A DNA stretch of 64,000 nt from Streptomyces sp. YIM 121038 (GTDB taxonomy: Bacteria > Actinomycetota > Actinomycetes > Streptomycetales > Streptomycetaceae): contig NZ_CP030771.1 of the NCBI RefSeq assembly GCF_006088715.1, forward strand, positions 2,108,001-2,172,000, written 5' to 3'. The stretch's first letter is position 1. Each line of letters begins with the position of its first letter. Under the pieces are notes generated by a model. That model worked only from the letters and a program-made list of their open reading frames with translations, ran no database searches and was not told the DNA's origin. This document shows, in pieces, positions 20,600 to 29,276 of this stretch. The translations under genes and the position numbers were made by a program.

Positions 20600-21175
20600 T
20601 CAGCGCCGCCCCGCGTCCAGGGCCTCGATGTGGTCGCCCACCGCGACGACGAGCACCCGCGCGTCGGCGGCCGTGGCCCGCCAGCGGTGCCGCACGCCGC
20701 CCGTCAGATACAGGGAGTCCCCGCGCCCGAGGCGGTAGGCGCGGCCCTCGGCCTCGACCTCGACGGCGCCCGCGATGACGTACATCAGCTCGTCGTTGCG
20801 GTGCTGGAACTCGCGGCCCTCGTCGTGGTCGCCCAGGTACTCGAAGGCGTGCAGCTGGTGGTGGCCGCGCACCAGGTCCCGTACGTGCGTCTCGCAGGTG
20901 CCGCCCGCCAGGCTCACCTCGTCGTCGGCGCGCACCAGATCGACCGTGCCGGTCGGGTCGGCGGCGGCGAGCAGTTCCACGGCGGTGGTGCCGAGCGCGT
21001 CCGCGACCCGCTCCAGGGAGCGCATGCTGGGGCGGGCCCGCTCGTTCTCGACCTGGCTCAGGAACGGCACCGACAGGCCGCTGCGCCGGGAGACGACCGC
21101 GAGGGTGAGCTCCAGCTGACGGCGGCGCCGCCGTACGGCCGAGCCCACCCGGAGGTTTTCCTTGTGCTCGTCCAT
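20600..21175 (-). CDS. XRE-family regulator with C-terminal cupin domain
   Basis: A 191-residue regulator with an N-terminal helix-turn-helix (about 8-65, LAVVSRRSGLSVPFLSQVENERARPS) and a C-terminal cupin (about 110-185, HRNDELMYVIAGAVEVEAEG and GDSLYLTGGVRHRWRA). The cupin usually senses a small molecule or metal. Relatives such as PuuR regulate amine or amino acid catabolism. It heads a two-gene operon with the metal-receptor-like gene. The ATG is preceded by GGGAG. A palindrome CCCAGTTGGG (21283-21292) upstream could be its operator. Confidence 0.82.
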   Translation of the reverse strand: MDEHKENLRVGSAVRRRRRQLELTLAVVSRRSGLSVPFLSQVENERARPSMRSLERVADALGTTAVELLAAADPTGTVDLVRADDEVSLAGGTCETHVRDLVRGHHQLHAFEYLGDHDEGREFQHRNDELMYVIAGAVEVEAEGRAYRLGRGDSLYLTGGVRHRWRATAADARVLVVAVGDHIEALDAGRR

Positions 21176-21628
21176 CGCCTCGGCTCCCTTCTTCTCTTGC
21201 GCGCTTGGGCCGACTCGGGCGAGCCAGTGCCTTCACCCTGATGGGTTTTCTGCACCCTACGCATGTTCGCCAAACGGTTTTACCCAGTTGGGCGGTCCGT
21301 GTGCAGGTTCCAGCCGGGCGCTGGGGCGCGCGCCGTCGCGGGTTGACCGCGCCGCGCGCTCGTCGTCCAACGCCCCTCGGACCGGAAATCGTCGCCGCAG
21401 GGCCCGCCGGACCGCAACTCCGGCAACTCCCGGGCCCGCCCGGCGCACCTTCTCCGCCCTCGTCGGGCCGCGTCCGGGCACGCGTACGCCCGCCCACCCG
21501 TCCCGAAGCGGGCGGGTGGGCGGGCGTGAATCCGCCGCGAAGCGACGGGGCACCACGACGGCGCGGACTGCTTCAAGCCGTCGGCCACGCCGTCGGCGGG
21601 GCCGAAGGCCGGGCGGCCCGGCCGTCGG
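21176..21628. other. 453-bp intergenic region between XRE-cupin gene and betaine transporter
   Basis: No credible gene is visible. Near the XRE gene lie a TAGGGT on the minus strand (21254-21259), a CCCAGTTGGG palindrome (21283-21292) and two GGTTTT stretches, which look like its promoter region. The middle is featureless high-GC sequence. The transporter's terminator lies at 21486-21527. Confidence 0.6.
21486..21527 (-). terminator. Terminator of the glycine betaine transporter operon
   Basis: A perfect 15-bp inverted repeat (21486-21500 and 21513-21527) with a 12-base loop lies about 100 bases after the transporter stop codon. Confidence 0.75.
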
Positions 21629-24247
21629 CTACTGCGGAGTCATCCGGTCCGGGACCTCCGGGTGCTCCTTCAGCCAGGCGGCGACGGCCTGCTCCTCGTG
21701 GCCCTTGCCGCGCTTCTTGATCTCGTTCTCCAGACCCGCGAGCTCCGACTCGCTCATCTTGAACTTCTTGAACCACTTCGTGAGCTGCGGGTACTGCTCG
21801 GGGAACTTCTTGCTGGTGATCGTGCGGATCGTGTCGCCCTTGCCGAAGGCGCCCTTGGGGTCCTTCAGCTTGGTCAGGCCGTACTCGCTGTACGCCCAGT
21901 GCGGCGACCACAGCAGCACCGCGACCGGCTCCTTCTTGGCGTACGCGCGCTTGAGCTCGGCGAGCATCGCGGGCGTCGAACCGCTGGCGATCTTGTACTC
22001 GCCGTTCAGCCCGTAGCCGGGCATGACCTCGTCCTTGAGCTTCTGCATGACGCCGGTGCCCGGCTCGATACCGACGATCTTGCCGCCGAACGTGCCGCCC
22101 TTGCCCTTGAGGTCGTCGAGCGACTTGACGCCCTTGACGTAGGACGGCACGGCGACTTCCAGGGACGTCGGGCTGTACCAGGTGCCCATGTCGACGAGGT
22201 TGTCCTTGTGCTTGTCCCAGTAGTTCTTCTGAGTACTGGGCAGCCAGGCGTCGAAGTTCACGTCGATGTCGCCCTGCGCGAGGCCGGTGTAGACCGGACC
22301 GACGTCGGACTGCGACAGCTTCATCTTGTAGCCGCGCCGCTCCAGGACGTTCTTCCACAGGTACGTGACGGCCACGTCCTCGTCCCAGGGGAACCAGGCG
22401 ACGTTCAGGGTCCGCTTGGCCTCGGCCGGAGCCGCGCCCTTGCCCGCGGCCACCGGGGCCCACTTGTCGACCAGGCCGGGGTTCTTCTCCAGCCAGGCCC
22501 GCACGGCCTGCTGCTGGTTGCCCTTGCCCGCCTTGTTGATCTCCGCCTCAAGACCCGTGAGCTGCTTCTCGCTCATCTTGAAGTCCTTGAGCCACTCGGC
22601 GACCTCGGGGTGATCGCCGCCGAAGCCCTTGCGGGACAGGGTGTGCACGCCGTCGCCCTTGCCCCAGGCGCCCTTGGGGTCCTTGAGCTTCTTCAGGTCG
22701 AACTCGCTGTACGCCCAGTGCGGCGACCACAGGGTCACGACGATGGGCTGCTTCTTGGCGTACGCGCGCTTGAGCTCGGCGAGCATCGCGGGCGTGGAGC
22801 CGTCGACGACGTCGAAGTCCTTCTCCAGGCCGTACGCCTTGAGCACCTCGTCCTTGAGCAGCTTCATCATGCCCGCACTGGACTCGATGCCGATGACCTT
22901 GCCCTTGAAGGTGCCCTTCTTGCTCTTGAGGTCCTCCAGGGAGTCGACGTCCTTCATGTACGAGGGGACGGTCAGCTCCAGGGACGTCGGCCCGTACCAG
23001 CGGCCGAGGTCGTCCAGCTTGTCGCCGTACTTCTCCCAGTACGAGGCGTGCGTGGTCGGCAGCCAGGAGTCCGTCTGGAAGTCGATGCCGCCCTGGGCGA
23101 GCGAGGTGTAGAGCGGGCCCGCGTCGAGCTGCTTGGCGTTCACCTTGAAGCCGCGCTGCTCCAGGATCTCCTTCCACAGGAAGGTGGAGGCGACGCCCTC
23201 GTCCCAGGGGATGTAGCCGACGTTCAGCTGCTTGCCGTGGCCGACGTTCTTGCCGTCCGCGGCGGTGGTCGCGTCGTCGTCCGAGCCGCCGAAGACGCCC
23301 ACGCCGCCCGCGACGAGCGCGAGGACGACGACGCCGATCACCGCGAAGGCCGGGCGCGGCCGGTAGCTCCACAGCTTCAGGCCCTGCGCGGCACGTGCCT
23401 TGGCGGCGGCGCGGCGGCCGAGCGGGGAGACCTGGGTCCCCAGGGACGCGGTCATGCGGTCCAGGTAGATCGCGAGGATCACGATGGAGACGCCGGACTC
23501 GGCGCCGAGGCCGACGTCCAGCTGGCCGATGGACTCGTTCACGTCGGCGCCGAGGCCGCCGGTGCCGACCATGCCCGCGATGGCGGCCATGGACAGACCG
23601 AGCATGATGACCTGGTTGACACCGGCCATGATCGTCGGGAGCGCGAGCGGCAGCTGGACGCGGAACAGCACGTTGCGCGGTGTCGTACCGAACGCCTCGG
23701 CCGCCTCGACCAGCTCCTTGTCGACCTGGCGGATGCCCAGCTCGGTCATGCGCACGCCGGGGGCCAGGGCGAAGATCAGGGTCGCGACGATGCCCGCCGG
23801 GCCGCCCATGCCGAAGAACAGGATGGCCGGGATGAGGTAGATCATCGCGGGCAGCGTCTGCATCAGGTCGAGCACCGGCCGCAGCAGCGCGCTGACCCGG
23901 TTCGAGCGGGCCGCCCAGATGCCGAGCGGCACCGAGACGACCAGGGCGATGATCGTCGCCACGAGCACCAGGGACAGCGTGATCATCGCGTTGTCCCACA
24001 GTTCGAGGGAGTCGATGAACGCGAAGCCGACGAAGGTGAGGGCTCCCGCGGTCAGCCCGCGCAGCCAGAACGCCACGACGGCGAAGATGCCCGCGAGGAG
24101 CAGCGGCTCGGGCGCCTGAAGGACGTCGATGATCGTGTCGTTCATGCCGCTGAGCACGGACTCGATGAAGCTGAACAGCCAGTCGAGGTGTTTCGTGAGC
24201 CAGTCGACCGCGTCGTTGACCCAGTCGCCGAGATGAATCCTAGGCAC
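21629..24247 (-). CDS. Glycine betaine ABC transporter: permease fused to two binding domains
   Basis: An 872-residue fusion. Residues 1-315 form the membrane part: an amphipathic N-terminus, about seven helices and the EAA loop (ELVEAAEAFGTTPRN, 178-192). The rest is two tandem OpuAC-type binding domains outside the membrane (about 340-593 and 612-868). Each has its own aromatic-cage segment (YIPWDEG and WFPWDED), a SWLP/AWLP motif, and the shared block DGSTPAMLAELKRAYAKK or SGSTPAMLAELKRAYAKK. A transporter dimer would thus carry four binding domains. The likely substrates are glycine betaine, proline betaine or carnitine for osmoprotection. The GTG start overlaps the ATPase gene by eight bases. 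Confidence 0.9.
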   Translation of the reverse strand: MPRIHLGDWVNDAVDWLTKHLDWLFSFIESVLSGMNDTIIDVLQAPEPLLLAGIFAVVAFWLRGLTAGALTFVGFAFIDSLELWDNAMITLSLVLVATIIALVVSVPLGIWAARSNRVSALLRPVLDLMQTLPAMIYLIPAILFFGMGGPAGIVATLIFALAPGVRMTELGIRQVDKELVEAAEAFGTTPRNVLFRVQLPLALPTIMAGVNQVIMLGLSMAAIAGMVGTGGLGADVNESIGQLDVGLGAESGVSIVILAIYLDRMTASLGTQVSPLGRRAAAKARAAQGLKLWSYRPRPAFAVIGVVVLALVAGGVGVFGGSDDDATTAADGKNVGHGKQLNVGYIPWDEGVASTFLWKEILEQRGFKVNAKQLDAGPLYTSLAQGGIDFQTDSWLPTTHASYWEKYGDKLDDLGRWYGPTSLELTVPSYMKDVDSLEDLKSKKGTFKGKVIGIESSAGMMKLLKDEVLKAYGLEKDFDVVDGSTPAMLAELKRAYAKKQPIVVTLWSPHWAYSEFDLKKLKDPKGAWGKGDGVHTLSRKGFGGDHPEVAEWLKDFKMSEKQLTGLEAEINKAGKGNQQQAVRAWLEKNPGLVDKWAPVAAGKGAAPAEAKRTLNVAWFPWDEDVAVTYLWKNVLERRGYKMKLSQSDVGPVYTGLAQGDIDVNFDAWLPSTQKNYWDKHKDNLVDMGTWYSPTSLEVAVPSYVKGVKSLDDLKGKGGTFGGKIVGIEPGTGVMQKLKDEVMPGYGLNGEYKIASGSTPAMLAELKRAYAKKEPVAVLLWSPHWAYSEYGLTKLKDPKGAFGKGDTIRTITSKKFPEQYPQLTKWFKKFKMSESELAGLENEIKKRGKGHEEQAVAAWLKEHPEVPDRMTPQ

Positions 24248-25448
24248 CGCTGCTCACCTTGCCCACGCTCTTGCCGCCGTCGTCCCCGGCGTTCCGCCCG
24301 TCCTCGACCGCGTCGCCCGCGGCCGCGGCCGCGGCCTTGACCTGCTCCGGTATGACGGCACTCACGGCGGGCTCCTGCTGCGTGGCCGGCTCCCCGAGCA
24401 CGGCAAGCAGCCGCGCCCGCGGTACGACGCCGACGAGCGCCCCGTCCGCGCCGGTCACGGCGACGGCGACGCCGCTGGTGGAGCACGGCGTGAACAGCTC
24501 GATGATCGGGGTGTCCTCGGCCACCGTCGCGGGCGCGGCCTTGAAGACGTCGGCGGCGGTGCGCAGCTCGGTGCCCTCGGGCGTCGTGGTCCCGTACACG
24601 GTCTCCGGGTCGGCCATGATGGCGCCCGCGGTCAGCACCCGGGCGCGGTCGACGTCCTGCGTGAACGCGGCGACGTAGTCGTTGGCCGGGGTGACCAGGA
24701 TGTCCTCGGCGCTGCCGGTCTGGACGATGCGGCCGTCGCGCATGACGGCGATCTGGTCGCCGAGGCGCATGGCCTCGTTCAGGTCGTGGGTGATGAAGAC
24801 GATGGTCTTCTTCAGCGTCTTCTGGAGTTCGAGGAGCTGGTCCTGCATGTCGCGCCGGATCAGCGGGTCGAGGGCGCTGAACGACTCGTCCATGAGCAGC
24901 AGGTCGGCGTCCGTGGCCAGGGCGCGGGCCAGGCCCACGCGCTGCTGCATACCGCCGGACAGCTCGTCGGGCCAGGACTTCTCCCAGCCCTTGAGCCCGG
25001 CGAGTTCGAGCGCCTCGGTGGCCCGGCGCTCGCGCTCCGCGCGCGGCAGGCCCTGGACCTCGAGGCCGTACGCGGCGTTCTCCAGCACGCTGCGGTGCGG
25101 GAACAGCGCGAAGTGCTGGAACACCATGCTGATCTTGCGGGACCTGACCTCGCGCAGCTCGCGAGGGCTGAGCTTCGTCAGGTCCTGGCCGTCGAAGAGC
25201 ACCTGCCCGGCCGTCGGTTCCGAGAGCCCGTTGAGCATGCGCAGCAACGTGGACTTGCCGGATCCGGAGAGACCCATGACGACGAAGATCTGGCCCGGCT
25301 CGACGGTGAAGGACGCGTCGACCACCGCGGCGGTGGTCCCCTCGGCGCGCAGTTCCTCACGGTCGGCTCCGGCGCGGAGCCTGGTCACCGCGTCGTCGGG
25401 TCGTCTGCCGAACACTTTGTACAAGTGCTCGGCTTGCAGCCTGGACAC
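24240..25448 (-). CDS. Glycine betaine/proline ABC transporter ATP-binding protein
   Basis: The 402-residue ATPase has Walker A GLSGSGKST, Q-loop VFQHFALFPH, signature LSGGMQQR, Walker B LLLMDESFSALD and the H-loop THD. It has the ProV/OpuAA-type insertion near the N-terminus and a C-terminal CBS-like region (about 285-370, with VTGADGALVGVVPRARLL) that in relatives senses ionic strength. The tail (375-402) is low-complexity. The GTG at 25448 is chosen because GAGAGG lies five bases upstream. The frame is open further up, but the added residues do not match the family. It leads the operon with the fused permease gene. Confidence 0.92.
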   Translation of the reverse strand: MSRLQAEHLYKVFGRRPDDAVTRLRAGADREELRAEGTTAAVVDASFTVEPGQIFVVMGLSGSGKSTLLRMLNGLSEPTAGQVLFDGQDLTKLSPRELREVRSRKISMVFQHFALFPHRSVLENAAYGLEVQGLPRAERERRATEALELAGLKGWEKSWPDELSGGMQQRVGLARALATDADLLLMDESFSALDPLIRRDMQDQLLELQKTLKKTIVFITHDLNEAMRLGDQIAVMRDGRIVQTGSAEDILVTPANDYVAAFTQDVDRARVLTAGAIMADPETVYGTTTPEGTELRTAADVFKAAPATVAEDTPIIELFTPCSTSGVAVAVTGADGALVGVVPRARLLAVLGEPATQQEPAVSAVIPEQVKAAAAAAGDAVEDGRNAGDDGGKSVGKVSSGA

Positions 25449-25600
25449 ATACACCTCTCGGGTCGAACGAAGACGGCCCGCCTCCCCCGCCGGCGGGCCG
25501 TGGAGCGACACGGGATCGCCCGTTCACCCGTCAAGAAGTTGAAAACGAGACGGGTCGCTCCGCGTGCGCGCCTGCCCCCGCCGCCACCACCCAAACCAGG

Positions 25601-25630
25601 AAGTGTCCCAGGTCACAAAAGGCCACACTT
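25601..25630. promoter_or_regulatory. Inverted repeat AAGTGT-N18-ACACTT upstream of the betaine operon
   Basis: Six-base perfect arms (25601-25606 and 25625-25630) lie in the 261-bp gap between the divergent transporter and exonuclease genes, each next to a GTCCC/GGGAC-type sequence. An operator or osmotic-response site is possible. The support is only the symmetry. Confidence 0.35.
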
Positions 25631-25709
25631 GTCCCGAGTGCCGGTTCCCGGCCGGGCGGCCCTGGGGCGCCCCCGCGAAGCCCCGCCGCCCGTGCGGCAA
25701 GATGCACTC

Positions 25710-26648
25710 GTGACCCACCAAACCCGACGGCTCATGCTGCTCGACACGGCGTCCCTGTACTTCCGGGCCTACTTCGGCGTCCCCGAATCCGTGAAGGCCC
25801 CGGACGGCACCCCGGTCAACGCGGTCCGCGGCCTGCTCGAATTCATCACCCGCCTCGTCCAGGACCACCGCCCGGACGACCTGGTCGCCTGCATGGACGC
25901 GGACTGGCGCCCGCACTGGCGCGTGGAGCTGATCCCCTCGTACAAGGCGCACCGCGTGGCGCAGGAGTCCCCGCAGGTCTCCGCGGCCCCGGACGTCGAG
26001 GAGACCCCGGACACCCTCTCCCCCCAGGTGCCGGTCATCGAGGAGGTCCTGGACGCCCTCGGCATCGCCCGCGTCGGCGTGGCGGCGTACGAGGCGGACG
26101 ACGTGATCGGCACCTATGCGGCCCGCGCCACCGGCCCGGTCGACATCGTCACGGGCGACCGCGACCTGTTCCAGCTGGTCGACGACGCGCGCGGGATCCG
26201 CGTCCTGTACCCGCTCAAGGGCGTCGGCACCCTCCAGATGACGGACGAGGCCCTGCTGCGCGAGAAGTACGGCGTGAACGGTCCGGGCTATGTGGACCTG
26301 GCCCTGCTGCGCGGCGACCCCAGCGACGGTCTGCCCGGCGTGCCCGGCATCGGCGAGAAGACCGCGGCGAAGCTGCTCGACGCCTTCGGCGACCTGGCCG
26401 GGATCATGGCGGCGGTGGACGACCCGAAGTCCAAGCTGACGCCGTCGCAGCGCAAGCGCCTGGACGAGGCCCGTCCGTACGTGGCCGTCGCGCCGACGGT
26501 GGTGCGGGTCGCGAGCGACGTGCCGCTGCCGGATGTGGACGTCGCGCTTCCGCACGCGCCGCGCGATCGGGCCGCCCTGGACGCGCTCGCCGCCCGCTGG
26601 GGCCTCGGCGGTTCGCTCGGCCGACTGCTGACCACGCTCGAGGCGTGA
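25710..26648 (+). CDS. 5'-3' exonuclease (PolA N-terminal/FEN-type nuclease)
   Basis: A 312-residue free-standing homologue of the 5' nuclease domain of DNA polymerase I. It shows the metal-site acidic residues in LLDTASLYFRAYFG, CMDADWRPHWR, YEADDVIGT, IVTGDRDLFQL and DPSDGLPGVPGIGEKTA; the last is the helix-hairpin-helix/H3TH region. It removes RNA primers or flaps in replication and repair. The GTG at 25710 has no clear ribosome-binding site, and an ATG at 25734 within the family's first strand (MLLDTAS) is the alternative. It is divergent from the betaine operon and ends just before the iron box. Confidence 0.88.
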   Translation: MTHQTRRLMLLDTASLYFRAYFGVPESVKAPDGTPVNAVRGLLEFITRLVQDHRPDDLVACMDADWRPHWRVELIPSYKAHRVAQESPQVSAAPDVEETPDTLSPQVPVIEEVLDALGIARVGVAAYEADDVIGTYAARATGPVDIVTGDRDLFQLVDDARGIRVLYPLKGVGTLQMTDEALLREKYGVNGPGYVDLALLRGDPSDGLPGVPGIGEKTAAKLLDAFGDLAGIMAAVDDPKSKLTPSQRKRLDEARPYVAVAPTVVRVASDVPLPDVDVALPHAPRDRAALDALAARWGLGGSLGRLLTTLEA

Positions 26649-26662
26649 GCAAGGGCCGGATG

Positions 26663-26681
26663 TTAGGTTAGGTGAACCTAA
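26663..26681 (+). promoter_or_regulatory. Iron box (DmdR/IdeR-type operator)
   Basis: TTAGGTTAGGTGAACCTAA is a 19-bp near-palindrome matching the operator of the iron repressors DmdR1 and IdeR. It lies 25 bases before the siderophore-interacting protein start and predicts derepression under iron limitation. Confidence 0.85.
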
Positions 26682-26706
26682 CAAGCTGGATCAGGGGAGG
26701 CACACC

Positions 26707-27540
26707 ATGGCAGAGCGGCCCGCACGCAAGAGTCCCACGCCTCATGTCGCGCAGGTCGTCCGCACCGAACGGCTCACCCCCCATATGCAGCGGGTGGTCC
26801 TCGGCGGCGACGGCCTGGCGGAGTTCACGACCGGCGACTGCACCGACCACTACGTGAAGCTCCTGTTCGCCCCCGCGGGCGTGACCTACCCCGAGCCGTT
26901 CGACCTCCAGCGCATCCGCGAAGAGCTGCCGCGCGAGCAGTGGCCCGTCACCCGTACGTACACCGTGCGCTGGTGGGACCCCAAGACGCGCGAGCTGGCC
27001 CTGGACTTCGTCGTCCACGGCGACCAGGGCCTCGCCGGGCCCTGGTCGCTGCGCGCCGAGCCGGGCGACACGGTGCGCCTGCTCGGCCCCGGCGGGGCCT
27101 ACGCCCCGGACCCGGCCGCCGACTGGCATCTGATCGCCGGTGACGAGAGCGCGCTGCCCGCGATCGCCGCCGCCCTCGAAGCCCTGCCGGAGGGCTCCGA
27201 GGTGCGCGCCTTCGTGGAGGTCGAGGGCCCCGAGGAGGAGCAGGTCATCGCCACCGGCGCGGAGGTCGTCTGGCTGCACCGCGCGGGCCGCCCGGTCGGC
27301 CAGGCCCTGGTCGAGGCCGTGCGCGCCCTGGACTTCCCCGCGGGCACCCCGCACGTCTTCGTGCACGGCGAGGCGGGCTTCGTGAAGGAGCTGCGCCGCG
27401 TCCTGCGCGTCGAGCACCAGATCCCGCGCGAGCGCCTGTCCATCTCCGGCTACTGGCGCCTCGGCCACAACGAGGACGGCTGGCAGGCCTCCAAGCGCGA
27501 CTGGAACGCCCAGGTGGAGGCCGAGCAGGAAGCGGCCTGA
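26707..27540 (+). CDS. Siderophore-interacting protein (NAD(P)H-dependent ferric siderophore reductase)
   Basis: A 277-residue flavoprotein of the ViuB/YqjH group, which releases iron from imported ferric siderophores by reduction. It has the FAD-binding barrel (about 15-130, with TRTYTVRWWDP), LLGPGGAY, and the NAD(P)H domain (DWHLIAGDESALPAIAAAL to HGEAGFVKELRRVL), ending with the family's SGYWRLGHNEDGW. GGGGAGG precedes the ATG. The iron box upstream places it under iron repression. It is a single-gene unit, with a terminator after it. Confidence 0.93.
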   Translation: MAERPARKSPTPHVAQVVRTERLTPHMQRVVLGGDGLAEFTTGDCTDHYVKLLFAPAGVTYPEPFDLQRIREELPREQWPVTRTYTVRWWDPKTRELALDFVVHGDQGLAGPWSLRAEPGDTVRLLGPGGAYAPDPAADWHLIAGDESALPAIAAALEALPEGSEVRAFVEVEGPEEEQVIATGAEVVWLHRAGRPVGQALVEAVRALDFPAGTPHVFVHGEAGFVKELRRVLRVEHQIPRERLSISGYWRLGHNEDGWQASKRDWNAQVEAEQEAA

Positions 27541-27578
27541 CCGCCGCGCTCCGCCTCCGCCCCTCCCCCGGCACCCGG

Positions 27579-27606
27579 GCCGTACCCCTCCCCCGCGGGG
27601 TACGGC
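27579..27606. terminator. Bidirectional terminator between siderophore-interacting and GNAT genes
   Basis: GCCGTACCCC (27579-27588) and GGGGTACGGC (27597-27606) form a 10-bp stem with an 8-base loop in the gap between convergent genes. Confidence 0.7.
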
Positions 27607-27611
27607 ACCGG

Positions 27612-28181
27612 CTACGCGCGGATCCGCGCGTGCAGATGCATGTCGTGCCAGCCGTCCCCGTGCAGGACCGCGCTGCGCTGGACGCCCTCGGCGACGTAGC
27701 CCGTCTTCAGGGCCACGCGGCAGGACGCCTCGTTGAGCGTGGAGTGGCGCAGTTCGAGGCGGTGGAAGCCGAGGCCGTCGAAGGCCCAGGTGGTCAGCGC
27801 CGACACCGCGCGCGGGGCCACGCCCCGGCCGCGGGCGCGCGGCATGGTCCAGTAGGCCATCTCCGCCTGGCCGTCGATGAAGTTGATCATGCGCAGGGCG
27901 ACCCGGCCGAGGACCTCGTCGGTGTCCGCGTCGACGGCGGCCCACTGGGCGCTGGTCTCCTCCTCGTACTCCGTGCGCCAGGTCTCCAGCCACTGGCGGA
28001 CCTCCTCCTCGGAGTCGGCCACGCGCGCGTGCCAGCGCTGGAGGACGGGGTCCTGGAAGGCCTCGTAGACGGCGGGCGCGTCCTTGGCGGCCCAGGGGCG
28101 CAGAAGGAGGCCGCCGGAGGCGGGCAGGGTCGGCTGCGCCCGGCCCGCGAGGGCGCCGGGCTCGACCGCGTTCGAGATCAT
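27612..28181 (-). CDS. GNAT-family N-acetyltransferase (RimJ/RimL-like)
   Basis: A 189-residue acetyltransferase of the ribosomal-protein-acetylase type. It has GLLLRPWAAKDAPAVYEA at the N-terminus, the acetyl-CoA loop MPRARGRGVAPRAVSALTTW, and the C-terminal HSTLNEASCRVALKTGY block. The acceptor is unknown. The frame is open further upstream to 28328, but GAGGGG sits 10 bases before the ATG at 28181 and the family alignment begins after it. It is divergent from the RluA-type gene, whose -10 lies about 100 bases away. Confidence 0.85.
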   Translation of the reverse strand: MISNAVEPGALAGRAQPTLPASGGLLLRPWAAKDAPAVYEAFQDPVLQRWHARVADSEEEVRQWLETWRTEYEEETSAQWAAVDADTDEVLGRVALRMINFIDGQAEMAYWTMPRARGRGVAPRAVSALTTWAFDGLGFHRLELRHSTLNEASCRVALKTGYVAEGVQRSAVLHGDGWHDMHLHARIRA

Positions 28182-28283
28182 GAAGGGCATGCCCCTCATA
28201 GTGCTGCCGGAGCCCGGCGCGGCACAGCGGTTTTCGCCACCGGATCCGGGCCGCCCCGCGGGCCGCGCCCCTCGACCGCCCCG

Positions 28284-28289
28284 TACGCT
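28284..28289 (+). promoter_or_regulatory. Possible -10 for a leaderless pseudouridine synthase transcript
   Basis: TACGCT ends eight bases before the GTG start at 28298 and no ribosome-binding site is visible. A leaderless mRNA is therefore plausible. Confidence 0.35.
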
Positions 28290-28297
28290 GGGCCGAC

Positions 28298-29245
28298 GTG
28301 AGACGAAAGCCGCGCGTGCCCCCGGCACCGCTCCCCCAGCGCGACGGCGTCGACCCGGTGCGGGTGCGCCTCCCGGCGGACGGCACCTGGGCGACCGTGC
28401 GCGACCACCTCGTGGCGCGGCTCGCCGCCGAACCGGGTGTCGTGGACCGGATGCTGCGCGAGGGCCGGATCGTCGGCGCCGACGGCACGCCGCTCGCCCC
28501 GGACACCCCGTACGCCGCGGGCCTGTACGTGTGGTTCCACCGGGATCTGCCCGCCGAGCCCCGGGTGCCGGGCGCCCTCACCGTCGTCTACCGCGACGAG
28601 CACATCGTCGTCGCCGACAAGCCGCACTTCCTCGCGACCATGCCGCGCGGCAGCCACGTGACGCAGACCGCGCTCGCCCGGCTCCGCGCCGACCTCGGCA
28701 TTCCCGCGCTCGGCGCCGCGCACCGCCTGGACCGGCTCACCGCCGGGCTGCTGCTCCTCACCGTGCGGCCCGAGGAGCGCGGCGCGTACCAGACCCTCTT
28801 CGCCGACCGGCGGGTGCACAAGGAGTACGAGGCCGTGGCCGCGTACGACCCGGCCGTCGCGCTGCCCCGCACCGTCCGCAGCCACATCGTGAAGGAGCGC
28901 GGCGTGCTCGCCGCCTACGAGGTGCCGGGCGCCGGGCCGAACAGCGAGAGCCGCGTCGAACTGCTCGCGCACGACGGCCGCATCGGGCGCTACCGGCTCG
29001 TCCCGCACACCGGCCGCACCCATCAGCTGCGCGTCCACATGAACGCCCTCGGCCTGCCCCTGCTCGGCGACCCGCTCTACCCGGCGGTGCTCCCGGCGGT
29101 GGCGCCGGACGACTTCCGGCGCCCGCTGCAACTCCTCGCCCGCTCCCTGGAGTTCACGGACCCGCTCACGGGCGCGGCGCACCGCTTCGTCAGCGAGCGG
29201 ACCCTGGACGCCTGGTCGTCGTACGGGACGTGGGCCGACGGCTGA
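28298..29245 (+). CDS. RluA-family RNA pseudouridine synthase
   Basis: A 315-residue enzyme that isomerises uridine to pseudouridine in rRNA or tRNA. It shows HRLDRLTAG with the catalytic Asp, DRRVHKEYEAV, and the GRTHQLRVHMNALGLPLLGDPLYP block. The N-terminal 90 residues replace the S4 domain of some relatives with a shorter module (TVRDHLVARLAAEPGVVDRML...IVGADG), which looks like a degenerate S4-type RNA-binding region. The exact target base is unknown. It converges with the rarE gene. Confidence 0.9.
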   Translation: MRRKPRVPPAPLPQRDGVDPVRVRLPADGTWATVRDHLVARLAAEPGVVDRMLREGRIVGADGTPLAPDTPYAAGLYVWFHRDLPAEPRVPGALTVVYRDEHIVVADKPHFLATMPRGSHVTQTALARLRADLGIPALGAAHRLDRLTAGLLLLTVRPEERGAYQTLFADRRVHKEYEAVAAYDPAVALPRTVRSHIVKERGVLAAYEVPGAGPNSESRVELLAHDGRIGRYRLVPHTGRTHQLRVHMNALGLPLLGDPLYPAVLPAVAPDDFRRPLQLLARSLEFTDPLTGAAHRFVSERTLDAWSSYGTWADG

Positions 29246-29250
29246 GCTAC

Positions 29251-29266
29251 CGGAGCGGCCTCCGGC
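29251..29266. terminator. Small hairpin between convergent rluA-type and rarE genes
   Basis: CCGGAG-CGGC-CTCCGG is a perfect 6-bp stem with a 4-base loop, filling most of the 31-bp gap between the two convergent genes. Confidence 0.45.
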
Positions 29267-29276
29267 AGCCCCGGCT

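Noticed and set aside
21662..24340. 892-codon open frame on the plus strand opposite the betaine transporter
   Set aside because: It is the antisense image of a high-GC coding sequence. Its product is Leu/Val/Gly/Arg-rich without domains, while the minus strand encodes a clear transporter.
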